NCBI GenBank assembly: GCA_018830645.1
Contig: JAHJSA010000057.1
Location: forward strand, 1-56,432
Reading direction: 5' to 3'
DNA: 56,432 bases
Origin: Actinomycetota bacterium
GTDB taxonomy: Bacteria; Actinomycetota; Thermoleophilia; RBG-16-64-13
In this document: one piece after another, positions 48,812-56,432 of the stretch
Position numbering within the stretch: the first letter of the stretch is position 1
Layout: each line of letters begins with the position of its first letter
Notes under the pieces: generated by a model
Told to the model about the DNA's origin: nothing
Database searches by the model: none
Seen by the model: the letters and a program-made list of their open reading frames with translations, nothing else
Translations under genes and position numbers: made by a program

Positions 48812-51115
48812 GTGAACGACCGTCAGCATGAGATATGGCCCAGCGTCCAGGACGTGCTCGACGCGCTCCCGTTCTCCGGCATGGTCGTCGACGGCGAACA
48901 CCGAGTCCTCCTGGCCAACCGGCCCGCTATCGAATCCCTGGGGCTCGACCTCTCGGGTGGTGCTGAGCACCCGGCCACGATGGTCCATTGCTCGGGGAAG
49001 CCGCCGTCGGAGTGCCCAGTCGAACTGGCCAAGGTCTCCGGCAGCGCTGAGGCGGTGGAACTCAACCAGGGCGACGACACCTGGGTCCGCGCGTCGGCCT
49101 ACCCTCTCCCCGGGCTGAACAGCACCGGCCAACGTCTGTACCTGCACACGCTGATCGACACCACCGCGGAACACAGATCGCGCCGCGCCCTGGCCGACAG
49201 CGAGGAACGCTACCGTATCCTGGCTGAGACCGCCCAGGACATGATCTTCATCATCGACGCCGACGACCGCATCGAGTACGTGAACCAGACGGCGGCGCAG
49301 CAGTTCGGCCTGACACCTGAAGAGCTGATCGGGAAGCCCCGTAGCGAAGTGTTCCCACCCGAATTGGCCGCCCAGCAGAAGAGCCAATTGGCCGCGGTCC
49401 TTCGGACCGGGACGCCCATGAGCATCGAGAGCGAGACGCGCTTCGGCGACCGCACCACGTGGCTGAGCACCACGCTCGTGCCCCTTCCCGGAGACGACGG
49501 AGTCCCGCGCGCCGTGCTCGGGATATCCCGGGACATCACGGCCCGCAGAGACGCCGAAGAACGGGCGAAGGCCACAGCACGCCGGTTCGAGGAGCTCTTC
49601 GCGCTCAGCCCAACCATCACTTACAGCGTGGAACCCACCGAAGAGGGGCTCCGAACCACCTGGATAAGCCGGAATGTCTCCAACGTGCTGGGCTACGACG
49701 CCGAAGCCGCCCTCGAACCAGACTGGTGGTCGAGGAACGTGCATCCCGAGGACGTCGCACAATCCGACATGGACGATGCGATCACCCTCTCCCAGGGCTG
49801 GGTCCTGGCGGAATATCGGTTCCGTCACGCGGACGGCCACTACCTCTGGCTGCTCGACGAGCGCCGTCTCGTAAACGGAGACGACGGGAAGCTGCGAGAG
49901 ATCGTGGGAGCCGTGCTCGACATCACCGAGAGGAAGACTGCCGAGGCGGCCCTCAAGGAGAGTGAGCGGCAGCTGCACCAAAGCCAACGGATGGAAGCCA
50001 TCGCGAACCTGGCCGGGGGCATCGCCCACGACTTCAACAACCACCTCACCGCGATCGGCGGGTACGCGGCCCTGCTCCTGCAGGAGCAGCCTCCCGGGCA
50101 CGCCGGACACGCCGATCTGCTGGAGGTGCGCCGCGGCGCTGATGCCGCCGCCGACTTGGTGCGCCAACTTCTCGCCTTCTCCCGTCGCCAGACGCTCATG
50201 CCACGACCCATCGACCTGAACGACACCGTGCGGCGCATGAGCAGGGTGCTGGAACGCATACTCGGGGAAGACGTATCGCTCGAGACGTTGTTGACGGCCG
50301 AGAAGGCAACCATCGAAGCCGATCCGAGTCAGATCGAGCAGGTGATCCTCAACCTCATCTCGAACGCCCGCGCCGCCATGCCCTCTGGAGGGCGTGTCAC
50401 GCTCGAAACATCAGAGGGCGCCCTCGACGAAGCCTACGCCGCGCACTACCCAGAGGCAGCTTCGAACGACTACGTGATCCTCACCGTCACAGACAGCGGC
50501 GTCGGCATGACCCCCGAAATCCAGGCCCGGGCCTTCGAACCGTTCTTCACGACGAAATCCCAAGGTGTGGGCACGGGACTCGGGCTATCAACCGTCTATG
50601 GGATCGTGCGGCAGAGCGGCGGCCACGTGACGCTGCACAGTGAACCCGAGCACGGGACGACCCTGCGCGTGTATCTGCCGAAGACGCCGCTCGACCTCGC
50701 AGCACCGGCGCGCACCGAGACCGAAGACGAAGTGCGGCACGGCGGATCCGAGACCATCCTCGTGGTTGAAGACGAACCGGCGGTGCTGCGCTTCGCGGAG
50801 CGTGTCTTGCTGCGCCTCGGCTACACCGTGCTGACCGCGAACTCGCCCGCGGAGGCCTTTGACGTCTCGGACCGCCACGAGGCGGACATCCACCTGCTGC
50901 TCTCCGACGTGGTACTGCCCCAGATGGGCGGGCGCCAGGTGTCGGAGGAGCTCAGCCGACGGCGTGAATCGATGCGCACCCTCTTCATGTCGGGATACAC
51001 GAGAGACGCCATCGTCCGCGACGGCCGGCTCGAGCCCGGCATCACCCTGCTGCAGAAGCCCTTCACGCCCGACGAGTTGGCGAACAAGGTACGCTCGGTA
51101 CTCGATCGGGCCTGA
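48812..51115 (+). CDS. hybrid sensor histidine kinase with three PAS domains and a receiver
   Basis: 767 residues from GTG 48812 with GGAGG upstream. PAS 1 (about 8-125) contains CSGKPPSECPVE, a Cys pair. PAS 2 (about 128-250) starts YRILAETAQDMIFIIDADDR. PAS 3 (about 265-385) is of the PAS/PAC type. HisKA has H in GGIAHDFNNHLTAIGGYA near residue 405. HATPase has NLISNARAAMPSGG and GVGTGLGLSTVYGIVRQSGG. The C-terminal receiver has ILVVEDEPAVL, Asp in LLLSDVVLPQMGG and Lys in LLQKPFTPDEL. No membrane segment is seen, so it senses a cytoplasmic signal. The kinase is of the NtrB-like class by its N-box context. No separate response regulator follows, so phosphate flow to a partner elsewhere is likely. 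Confidence 0.93.
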   Translation: MNDRQHEIWPSVQDVLDALPFSGMVVDGEHRVLLANRPAIESLGLDLSGGAEHPATMVHCSGKPPSECPVELAKVSGSAEAVELNQGDDTWVRASAYPLPGLNSTGQRLYLHTLIDTTAEHRSRRALADSEERYRILAETAQDMIFIIDADDRIEYVNQTAAQQFGLTPEELIGKPRSEVFPPELAAQQKSQLAAVLRTGTPMSIESETRFGDRTTWLSTTLVPLPGDDGVPRAVLGISRDITARRDAEERAKATARRFEELFALSPTITYSVEPTEEGLRTTWISRNVSNVLGYDAEAALEPDWWSRNVHPEDVAQSDMDDAITLSQGWVLAEYRFRHADGHYLWLLDERRLVNGDDGKLREIVGAVLDITERKTAEAALKESERQLHQSQRMEAIANLAGGIAHDFNNHLTAIGGYAALLLQEQPPGHAGHADLLEVRRGADAAADLVRQLLAFSRRQTLMPRPIDLNDTVRRMSRVLERILGEDVSLETLLTAEKATIEADPSQIEQVILNLISNARAAMPSGGRVTLETSEGALDEAYAAHYPEAASNDYVILTVTDSGVGMTPEIQARAFEPFFTTKSQGVGTGLGLSTVYGIVRQSGGHVTLHSEPEHGTTLRVYLPKTPLDLAAPARTETEDEVRHGGSETILVVEDEPAVLRFAERVLLRLGYTVLTANSPAEAFDVSDRHEADIHLLLSDVVLPQMGGRQVSEELSRRRESMRTLFMSGYTRDAIVRDGRLEPGITLLQKPFTPDELANKVRSVLDRA

Positions 51116-51171
51116 TCGCGCTGATCCGAGGCCGCCCCGGACGACTCCCCACACGAAGACAGGAGACCGAG

Positions 51172-51885
51172 ATGAACCCCGACGCCGGGGCCCGCCGGGC
51201 GACCGAGCGGACCCGAAAGCGATACGACAGGATCGCACGCACCTACGACCTCATGGAGTGGGCGGTGGAGCGCCGGGCGTTCGGGAGTTGGCGGCCCCTC
51301 CTGTGGGATCTCGTCGAGGGCCCTCGGGTGCTCGAAGTGGGGGTCGGCACGGGCAAGAACCTAGCCCACTACCCCGCGGACGCCGAGGTCACCGCCATCG
51401 ACTTCAGCCCCGGCATGCTGGCCCACGCGCGCCGCCGTGCCGCCGAGTTGGGTTCGAACGTCGAGCTACGCGAGATGGATGTGCAGCATCTCGACCTGCC
51501 CGACGACTCCTTCGACACCGTGGTTACGACCTTCGTGTTCTGTTCCGTCCCCGACCCGGTGCTGGGGCTTCGCGAGATCGCCCGAGTGCTGCGGCCCGGA
51601 GGCCGGCTCCTGATGCTCGAGCACGTCTTGTCCATGAAACCCGTGCTGAGACAAGTGATGCGAGCGGCCGATCCCATGGTGGTTCGCATGATGGGTGCGA
51701 ACATCACGCGCCGCACCCGCAACAACATCGAAGCGGCCGGGTTCCTGATCGAGAAGGAGACCGACCTGTGGCTCGACATCGTCAAGCTGTTCCAGGCGAG
51801 GCACGCCGGATCGGCAGCCGGATCGACAGCGGCACCCACGGCCGAATCCACGTCTGAATCTACGTCCGAGGCCAGTCTCCCGTGA
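51172..51885 (+). CDS. class I SAM-dependent methyltransferase (UbiE-like)
   Basis: 237 residues from ATG 51172. The SAM motif I is VLEVGVGTGKNLAHYPADAE, followed by AIDFSPGMLAHARRRA and the post-II strand TVVTTFVFCSVPDP. The C-terminal 40 residues are a Ser/Thr/Ala-rich tail (SAAGSTAAPTAESTSESTSE) that is atypical for the family. The stop overlaps the next gene by GTGA. Substrate unknown; UbiE-type similarity suggests quinone or a small acceptor, without proof. Confidence 0.88.
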   Translation: MNPDAGARRATERTRKRYDRIARTYDLMEWAVERRAFGSWRPLLWDLVEGPRVLEVGVGTGKNLAHYPADAEVTAIDFSPGMLAHARRRAAELGSNVELREMDVQHLDLPDDSFDTVVTTFVFCSVPDPVLGLREIARVLRPGGRLLMLEHVLSMKPVLRQVMRAADPMVVRMMGANITRRTRNNIEAAGFLIEKETDLWLDIVKLFQARHAGSAAGSTAAPTAESTSESTSEASLP

Positions 51886-52463
51886 CAGACGTCACGCCCA
51901 TCGATCCTGAGGCCTGGGAGCACGACGGACGCATCGTTCCCATCGAGGGAGCGCGTGAGTTCAGCGACTGGCTCGACGGCATCAAGGGCGAAAACGCCGA
52001 CTGGGACGACGCCGTCGGAGGCAGGGCTCCGTGGGGCGAAGGATACGCCGTGGTGGTGGCGGTGAAGTCGCCCGGACCTCGGAACGACCGGGGAGTCCCC
52101 ACGACACCCGACGGCACCATCCGCTACTTCATGGTCACCGGCGACGACGTGCGCCTTCTGGCGCTGAACGCATCGGAACGGGTCGGACGCGTCGCTCGGC
52201 GGCTGGGAACGCTGCTCGGTCCCGCGGTCGCCCCGATCGCCGGACGCTTCAAGGACGCCTTGAAGGAGGCGTTCGTCAACATCGAACAGGTGGCGGAGAT
52301 CACCGGCGTCGACCGGGTGACCGTGGAGCGCTGGGCCCGCGAGCACGACGACTTCCCTCTTTCGGTCGCGGAACGCCCGCGAGGCCCCGTGTACGTACGC
52401 GATGAGATCATGGAGTGGGTTGAGCGGAATCCAGCTCCACCCTCAGTGCCTCCGGGTCGGTGA
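51882..52463 (+). CDS. unknown protein with C-terminal helix-turn-helix
   Basis: 193 residues from GTG 51882, overlapping the methyltransferase stop. Residues 1-90 are an acidic unknown domain with EFSDWLDGIKGENADWDDAV. The middle is a basic helix (RVGRVARRLGTLLGPAVAPI), and the C-terminal 60 residues resemble a MerR/excisionase-like HTH: VAEITGVDRVTVERWAREHD followed by VYVRDEIMEWVE. It may bind DNA. Translational coupling to the methyltransferase suggests a shared job. Its last 56 bp overlap the convergent YyaL remnant. Confidence 0.7.
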   Translation: MTDVTPIDPEAWEHDGRIVPIEGAREFSDWLDGIKGENADWDDAVGGRAPWGEGYAVVVAVKSPGPRNDRGVPTTPDGTIRYFMVTGDDVRLLALNASERVGRVARRLGTLLGPAVAPIAGRFKDALKEAFVNIEQVAEITGVDRVTVERWAREHDDFPLSVAERPRGPVYVRDEIMEWVERNPAPPSVPPGR

Positions 52464-53664
52464 TGGGCGCGCGACAGGTCGACTCCCTGCACACGTGGGC
52501 GGCGGACCGACCGTCGACGAGGTGCCTGTCTTCCAGAAGCGGAACCACCGGTGGCGCGGCGGCCGTGCCCACGGGCGGCCCCGCCGCCACCACCCACCCG
52601 GGGCGGTAGCGCTCGCGAACCACCTTGACGAGTGCACGCGTGGCGGGATCGTCGGGGGAGCCGACGATGGCGATCTCTCCGCCGCCGCCGGTGGCGGCGT
52701 CGTGGGCGATCAACCACTGCCCGAACGCGAGGGGGTGGCCCGCGAGGAACCCTTGGATGCCGGCCAGCGCCCCTTCGGCCGCCATCTGATACCGAGATTC
52801 GCCGCTCAGAGCCGCGAGTTTCAAGAGAACCGTGGCGGCCATAGAGTTCCCTGAGGGCACCGCGTTGTCCTGGAAATCTTGGGGTCGAACGATAAGGGTC
52901 TCGTGGTCGTCGCGGGTGTCGAAGAAGCCGGCGGCGGGTGCGGCGAACGCCCCGAGCATGACATCGGCGAGTTCTCTCGCTGCCGCGAACCACACCGGCG
53001 AGAAGTCCGTCTGGTAGAGGGCGAGCAGGCCCTCGATCATGTGCGTGTGGTCCTCAAGATAACCGTTCAAGCGGGCACGTCCGTCTTTCCACGACCTCAG
53101 CAGACGCCCGTCGAGGCCGCGGTGGCGGGCCAGCACGACGGCCGCGGCCCGCTCGGCCACCACGCGGTAGTCCGAACGCCCGAACGCGGCTGCGGCCTCC
53201 GCGAACGCGGCGATCATGAGACCGTTCCACGCCGCGAGGATCTTCTCGTCCCTCGCGGGTCGCACCCGCTTCTCGCGTACGGCCATCAGGCGGGCCCGCG
53301 CCGAAGCCAGGCGCTCCTCGGCCTCCCTTGACTCGAGGCCCTCGGCTGCCGCAAGCTCCTCCGCGGTGCGAATCACTCGAAGGATCGACCGCCCCTCGAA
53401 GTTGCCGCCCGAGGTCACATCGTACGCAGCCATGAAGAGGGCCGCGTCCTCGAGCCCGAGCACCGCCTCGACCTCCTCGACCGTCCAGACGAAGAACTCC
53501 CCCTCCACGCCTTCCGAATCGGCGTCTTGGGTGCTGTAGAAGCCGCCGTCGGGGTGTGTCATCTCGCGCACCACGTAGTCGAGGGTCTCCTCGGCCACCC
53601 GACGGTACCGCTCGTCGCCCAACACCTGCCACGCATGAGTGTATACGCGGGCCAACTGCGAATC
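52408..53664 (-). pseudogene. YyaL/DUF255-type gene lacking its thioredoxin-like N-terminus
   Basis: The coding homology begins at [20 protein letters not shown] (53661 region) and runs to the end, about 415 residues. It includes GGFYSTQDADSEGVEGEFFV, DEKILAAWNGLMIAAFAEAA and HVCRESTCRAPI. Full-length family members have about 650-690 residues with an N-terminal thioredoxin-like domain and the first part of an alpha/alpha-barrel. Here that part is missing, and the reading frame runs antisense into the msrP start region as [12 protein letters not shown]. The gene is therefore truncated at a junction next to msrP. It might still be expressed as a shorter polypeptide, but no proper start was found. 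Confidence 0.75.
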
Positions 53665-53671
53665 TACTACG

Positions 53672-54613
53672 ATGACGAAGATCGACCCATCAGAGATCAC
53701 CCCAGAGAGCGTCTACCTCTCACGCCGCAAGTTCATGGTAGGCGTGGCGGCGCTCGCCGGCAGCGCCCTGCTGGCCGGCTGCGGCATCGGCGGGGAGACC
53801 GGCGAGACAGGCGGCTCCACGGGCGGCTCGGGCACCACGGCGGCGCCCGGCGGAACCCCCACCCCCGACGAGCTCACCTCGTTCGACGCCATCACCAACT
53901 ACAACAACTTCTACGAGTTCTCACTCGACAAGGAAGAGGTGGCCTCGCTGGCCGCAGACTTTGTCATCGAGCCCTGGACGGTGGAAGTGGGCGGCATGGT
54001 GGAGTCTCCGCGGAAATACTCCATCGACGAGTTGCTCGCCCTGTATCCCGAGGAGGAGCGCGTCTACCGCATGCGGTGCGTGGAGGGCTGGTCGATGGTG
54101 ATCCCCTGGCTGGGCTTCCCGCTGCGCCTGCTCTTGGACGACGTGAAGCCCACGTCGGAGGCCCGCTACGTACGCTTCCAGAGCCTGGACGACCCCGAGC
54201 GTCTGCCCGGCCAACGCCACCGCTTCGCCTGGCCGTACGTCGAAGGACTACGCCTCGATGAGGCGATACACGACCTCACCATCCTCTCAACCGGCCTCTA
54301 CGGCAAGCGGCTCCTGCCCCAGAACGGAGCCCCGATCCGCCTGGTGGTGCCGTGGAAATACGGGTTCAAGTCGATCAAGTCGGTGGTGCGCATCGACCTC
54401 GTAAGCGAGATGCCCGAGAGCCTGTGGATGGAGGCCGGCCCCCGCGAGTACGGCTTCTACGCCAACGTGAACCCCGAGGTGGATCACCCCCGTTGGTCGC
54501 AGAAGACCGAGAGGCGCATCGGCGACTTCGGCCGTATCGACACGCTGCTCTTCAACGGCTACGACGAAGTCGCCCCCTTGTACGCGGGCATGGACCTCCG
54601 CGAGAACTACTGA
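53672..54613 (+). CDS. msrP: MsrP-type molybdopterin sulfoxide reductase subunit
   Basis: 313 residues from ATG 53672. The N-terminus has twin arginines and a hydrophobic stretch, [20 protein letters not shown], followed by Cys, so it looks like a Tat-exported lipoprotein with LAGC lipobox. A Gly/Thr/Ser-rich linker follows to about residue 70. The sulfite-oxidase fold has the molybdenum ligand Cys136 in MRCVEGWSM and the pterin-site segment [17 protein letters not shown]. It reduces methionine sulfoxide in exported proteins, using MsrQ as electron donor. A lipobox is unusual for enteric MsrP, which are soluble periplasmic proteins. The msrQ start follows 2 bp later. Confidence 0.92.
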   Translation: MTKIDPSEITPESVYLSRRKFMVGVAALAGSALLAGCGIGGETGETGGSTGGSGTTAAPGGTPTPDELTSFDAITNYNNFYEFSLDKEEVASLAADFVIEPWTVEVGGMVESPRKYSIDELLALYPEEERVYRMRCVEGWSMVIPWLGFPLRLLLDDVKPTSEARYVRFQSLDDPERLPGQRHRFAWPYVEGLRLDEAIHDLTILSTGLYGKRLLPQNGAPIRLVVPWKYGFKSIKSVVRIDLVSEMPESLWMEAGPREYGFYANVNPEVDHPRWSQKTERRIGDFGRIDTLLFNGYDEVAPLYAGMDLRENY

Positions 54614-54615
54614 GA

Positions 54616-55260
54616 GTGGCTGAACGAACGCAACCTGACGCGTCGGCGGCCCGCCGGCTCTCTACTGGCGCGCTCCTACTTCGGATCGCCGCCCACGCCG
54701 GCGCCTTGGCGCCGCTGGCCTACCTCCTCTGGCAGACGCTCACGGGCGGGCTCAGCTTCGACCCCATACACGATCTCACCCTTCGAACCGGCAAACCGGC
54801 CTTCATCCTCCTGCTGCTGTCCCTTGCCGCACGCCCGGCGGTCGTCGTCACCGGCGTGACCGCGCTCAGACCCCTCGCCCGAACACTCGGACTCTACGCG
54901 TTCGGCTATGCCACCATCCACATGCTGATCTTCGTGGGGCTGGACTTCGGGTTCAGGTGGGACCTGATCGTGGGCGGAGTCCTCGAGAAGCGCTACGCCG
55001 TGATCGGCTTGGCGACGTTCCTCATCCTGCTCACCCTGGCCGCGACCTCCACACGAAAGGCCGCCCGCCGACTCGGCGCCCTCTGGAAGCGTCTGCACCG
55101 CTTGGCCTATGCAGCCGGAGTGCTGGCCACCCTTCACTACCTGTGGGCCGTCAAGTTCATCACTTTCGAGCAGTGGGCCTACGCGGTAGTCCTGGCGCTG
55201 CTCCTGGTGGCCCGCCTGCCTGAGGTGGAGGGTCGCATCCGACGGAGCCGTTCGGAGTGA
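54616..55260 (+). CDS. msrQ: MsrQ-type haem membrane subunit
   Basis: 214 residues from GTG 54616, two bases after the msrP stop. Five to six hydrophobic segments, with heme-ligand His candidates in GYATIHMLIF and LHRLAYAAGVLATLHYLWAV, and PIHDLTLRTG between TM1 and TM2, are typical of MsrQ/YedZ ferric-reductase-like proteins. It takes electrons from the quinone pool or a flavin reductase and passes them to MsrP outside the membrane. Length is normal. Confidence 0.92.
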   Translation: MAERTQPDASAARRLSTGALLLRIAAHAGALAPLAYLLWQTLTGGLSFDPIHDLTLRTGKPAFILLLLSLAARPAVVVTGVTALRPLARTLGLYAFGYATIHMLIFVGLDFGFRWDLIVGGVLEKRYAVIGLATFLILLTLAATSTRKAARRLGALWKRLHRLAYAAGVLATLHYLWAVKFITFEQWAYAVVLALLLVARLPEVEGRIRRSRSE

Positions 55261-55361
55261 CACGGTAATCGACGCACGGCACCTCGCGTTGCGTCCGAAG
55301 TCCCGCGCGCGATATCGTTCTTCCGAGGCACCTGGTCAGACGACACGCCGGAGGAGACACC

Positions 55362-55940
55362 ATGCAGTCTGTCGCGCTCGATTCGACGAAGCTCACCGCG
55401 CGGTTGGGGCTCCTCGCACTAGTGGGACTCCTCATCGTCTCCGGACTGCTGGTGGGGTGCGACACCGACTCCACCACCACGACCACGCTGGCCTCTACCA
55501 CCTCGGTCACCCCGACGCTCACCCCCGAGCCCACGACGACCACGGACACCAGCATGGCCTCCACCACCACGGCTGCGCCCACGACTTCGACCACCGCCTC
55601 CACCGTCTACACTCCGGCCAAGGGCACTGCCGAGCGCGACTCGATCATGGATGCCCAGCGGGCCTACATGGCCTCTCACGGCATGCCGTCAGACGTGGTC
55701 TTCGTGGTCGATGAACTGCGAGTACTGGGTGTGTGGGCCTTCTCCCAAGTACGTCCCGAATCGACCGACGGCACCGCAAAGTACGAGAGTCTCAGCTTCC
55801 TGCTGCGCTCCCGCTCGGGGTCGTGGTCGGTCGTGGACATCTGGGGAGCCGCCGGAGAGGACGACAGGGAAGCAGCTCCCACGGCCAAGGCCTTCTTCAT
55901 GGACCGCAACCCGAGCGTTCCCGCGGCTCTTTTCCCCTAG
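55362..55940 (+). CDS. putative lipoprotein with Thr-rich linker
   Basis: 192 residues from ATG 55362. A hydrophobic signal, LGLLALVGLLIVSGLLVG, ends in Cys33 (LLVGC), a lipobox. A linker of about 50 Thr/Ser/Ala/Pro residues follows, then a C-terminal domain with DAQRAYMASHGMPSDVVFVV, then LRVLGVWAFSQVRP and SLSFLLRSRSGSWSVVDIWG, which resembles a small beta-rich domain. No family is recognised. It is outward of the membrane by its signal. Not clearly tied to msrPQ, with a 101-bp gap. Confidence 0.75.
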   Translation: MQSVALDSTKLTARLGLLALVGLLIVSGLLVGCDTDSTTTTTLASTTSVTPTLTPEPTTTTDTSMASTTTAAPTTSTTASTVYTPAKGTAERDSIMDAQRAYMASHGMPSDVVFVVDELRVLGVWAFSQVRPESTDGTAKYESLSFLLRSRSGSWSVVDIWGAAGEDDREAAPTAKAFFMDRNPSVPAALFP

Positions 55941-55949
55941 GACCGGCAA

Positions 55950-56345
55950 TCACGCGGTTACACGGTAGTTGCGCATCATCCCCAGGTCCTCGTGTTCCAG
56001 ATTGTGGCAGTGATACAGATACAGGCCGGTGAAATCCTCGAACTTCAGCAAGAGCCTGACTCGTTCGCCCGGCATCACGAGCACCGTATCCTTCCAACCC
56101 TCGTCAACGTAGCCGGCGCTTACGGTTTCCCAGTTGGCGGCCATCTCTGGGCGCACCTGCCGCTCCAGGACTTGGAATTGCAGCCCATGTACGTGCATCG
56201 GGTGGGCCATTTCTTCCTCCATCCCGCCCATCCCACCCATCATGTCCGCCGCCATGTCGCCTGGCTGATTGATGAATTCCCACACCTCCAGGCTGACGTT
56301 CCGCACTTCTCGCCGACCATATGGCCCCCCACCCCGTGCAGCTCA
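55950..56345 (-). pseudogene. multicopper oxidase C-terminal fragment
   Basis: The last 118 residues before the stop at 55950 have the type-1 copper signature of a CopA/laccase-type oxidase: HPMHVHGLQFQVLER, then YHCHNLEHEDLGMM, including H-C-H and the axial Met. The usual upstream domain is not continuous here: reading back in frame meets TGA at 56343-56345, then open sequence (MEQISAEAGELLLG) to the window edge. The gene is either truncated, frameshifted or broken by the stop. A whole oxidase cannot be assembled from this window. A Met-rich stretch (MAADMMGGMGGMEEEM) before the HPMH motif is typical of copper-tolerance oxidases. Confidence 0.7.
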
Positions 56346-56432
56346 GCCCTTCGCCGACCGAGGTGGTTTCGCCGGGGCGGTTTGACCGAGGAGCAGCTCA
56401 CCCGCCTCCGCTGAGATCTGCTCCATCCGGGC

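Overview
The window is high-G+C bacterial DNA with dense, often overlapping genes and many GTG or TTG starts. That base composition, together with corrinoid, aldehyde:ferredoxin oxidoreductase, split dikinase and molybdopterin genes, fits a deep-branching anaerobic or facultative actinobacterium-like organism. MsrPQ and a multicopper oxidase fragment point to some contact with oxygen. The lineage cannot be fixed from sequence reading alone. No rRNA, tRNA or CRISPR array was seen.

Layout. (1) 2-7346: the end of a corrinoid methyl-carrier protein, an IlvD/Edd-type dehydratase interrupted by an in-frame stop, a 20-bp tandem repeat, a VOC protein, a DUF2779 nuclease-like protein, an EamA permease and a Tm-1/UPF0261 protein. 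(2) 7411-19031: a defence and mobile island. It holds a type I restriction-modification locus (hsdM, decayed AlbA_2 gene, DUF1016/YhcG nuclease, hsdS, hsdR), a HicBA toxin-antitoxin pair, chimeric sigma-factor and threonine-aldolase remnants, and a small divergent repressor switch with two matching operators. (3) 19183-35602: a catabolic cluster bounded by a LysR and an IclR regulator. It carries two COG1233-type FAD oxidoreductases, an SDR, a two-subunit PEP-synthase-like dikinase, an HD protein, an aldehyde:ferredoxin oxidoreductase, a PaaK-like AMP ligase, a four-cluster ferredoxin and a molybdopterin enzyme. (4) 35795-45050: a TetR-flanked amine module with class III aminotransferase, a second AOR-family enzyme, alanine dehydrogenase, APC permease and, convergently, an agmatine deiminase/N-carbamoylputrescine amidase fusion. 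(5) 45370-56432: a mixed region with a B3/4 protein, DUF1905 protein, creatininase-like hydrolase, arsenite methyltransferase, hybrid histidine kinase, methyltransferase, a truncated YyaL gene, msrPQ, a lipoprotein and a multicopper oxidase fragment.

Two themes stand out. First, the hsd operon contains three diverged copies of the hsdM 3' end. Two are free-standing mini-ORFs placed directly before the DUF1016 gene and hsdS, and in both the Gly-Tyr-Gly codons supply the next gene's ATG, 8 nt from the mini-ORF stop. This suggests cassette-wise growth of the operon with the hsdM tail kept as a translational-coupling element. Second, regions 3 and 4 read as ferredoxin-linked catabolic routes. Region 4 can be assembled into agmatine to putrescine to 4-aminobutanal to GABA, with alanine dehydrogenase recycling the amino acceptor and an AOR capturing electrons on ferredoxin. 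Substrates in both regions are inferred, not shown.
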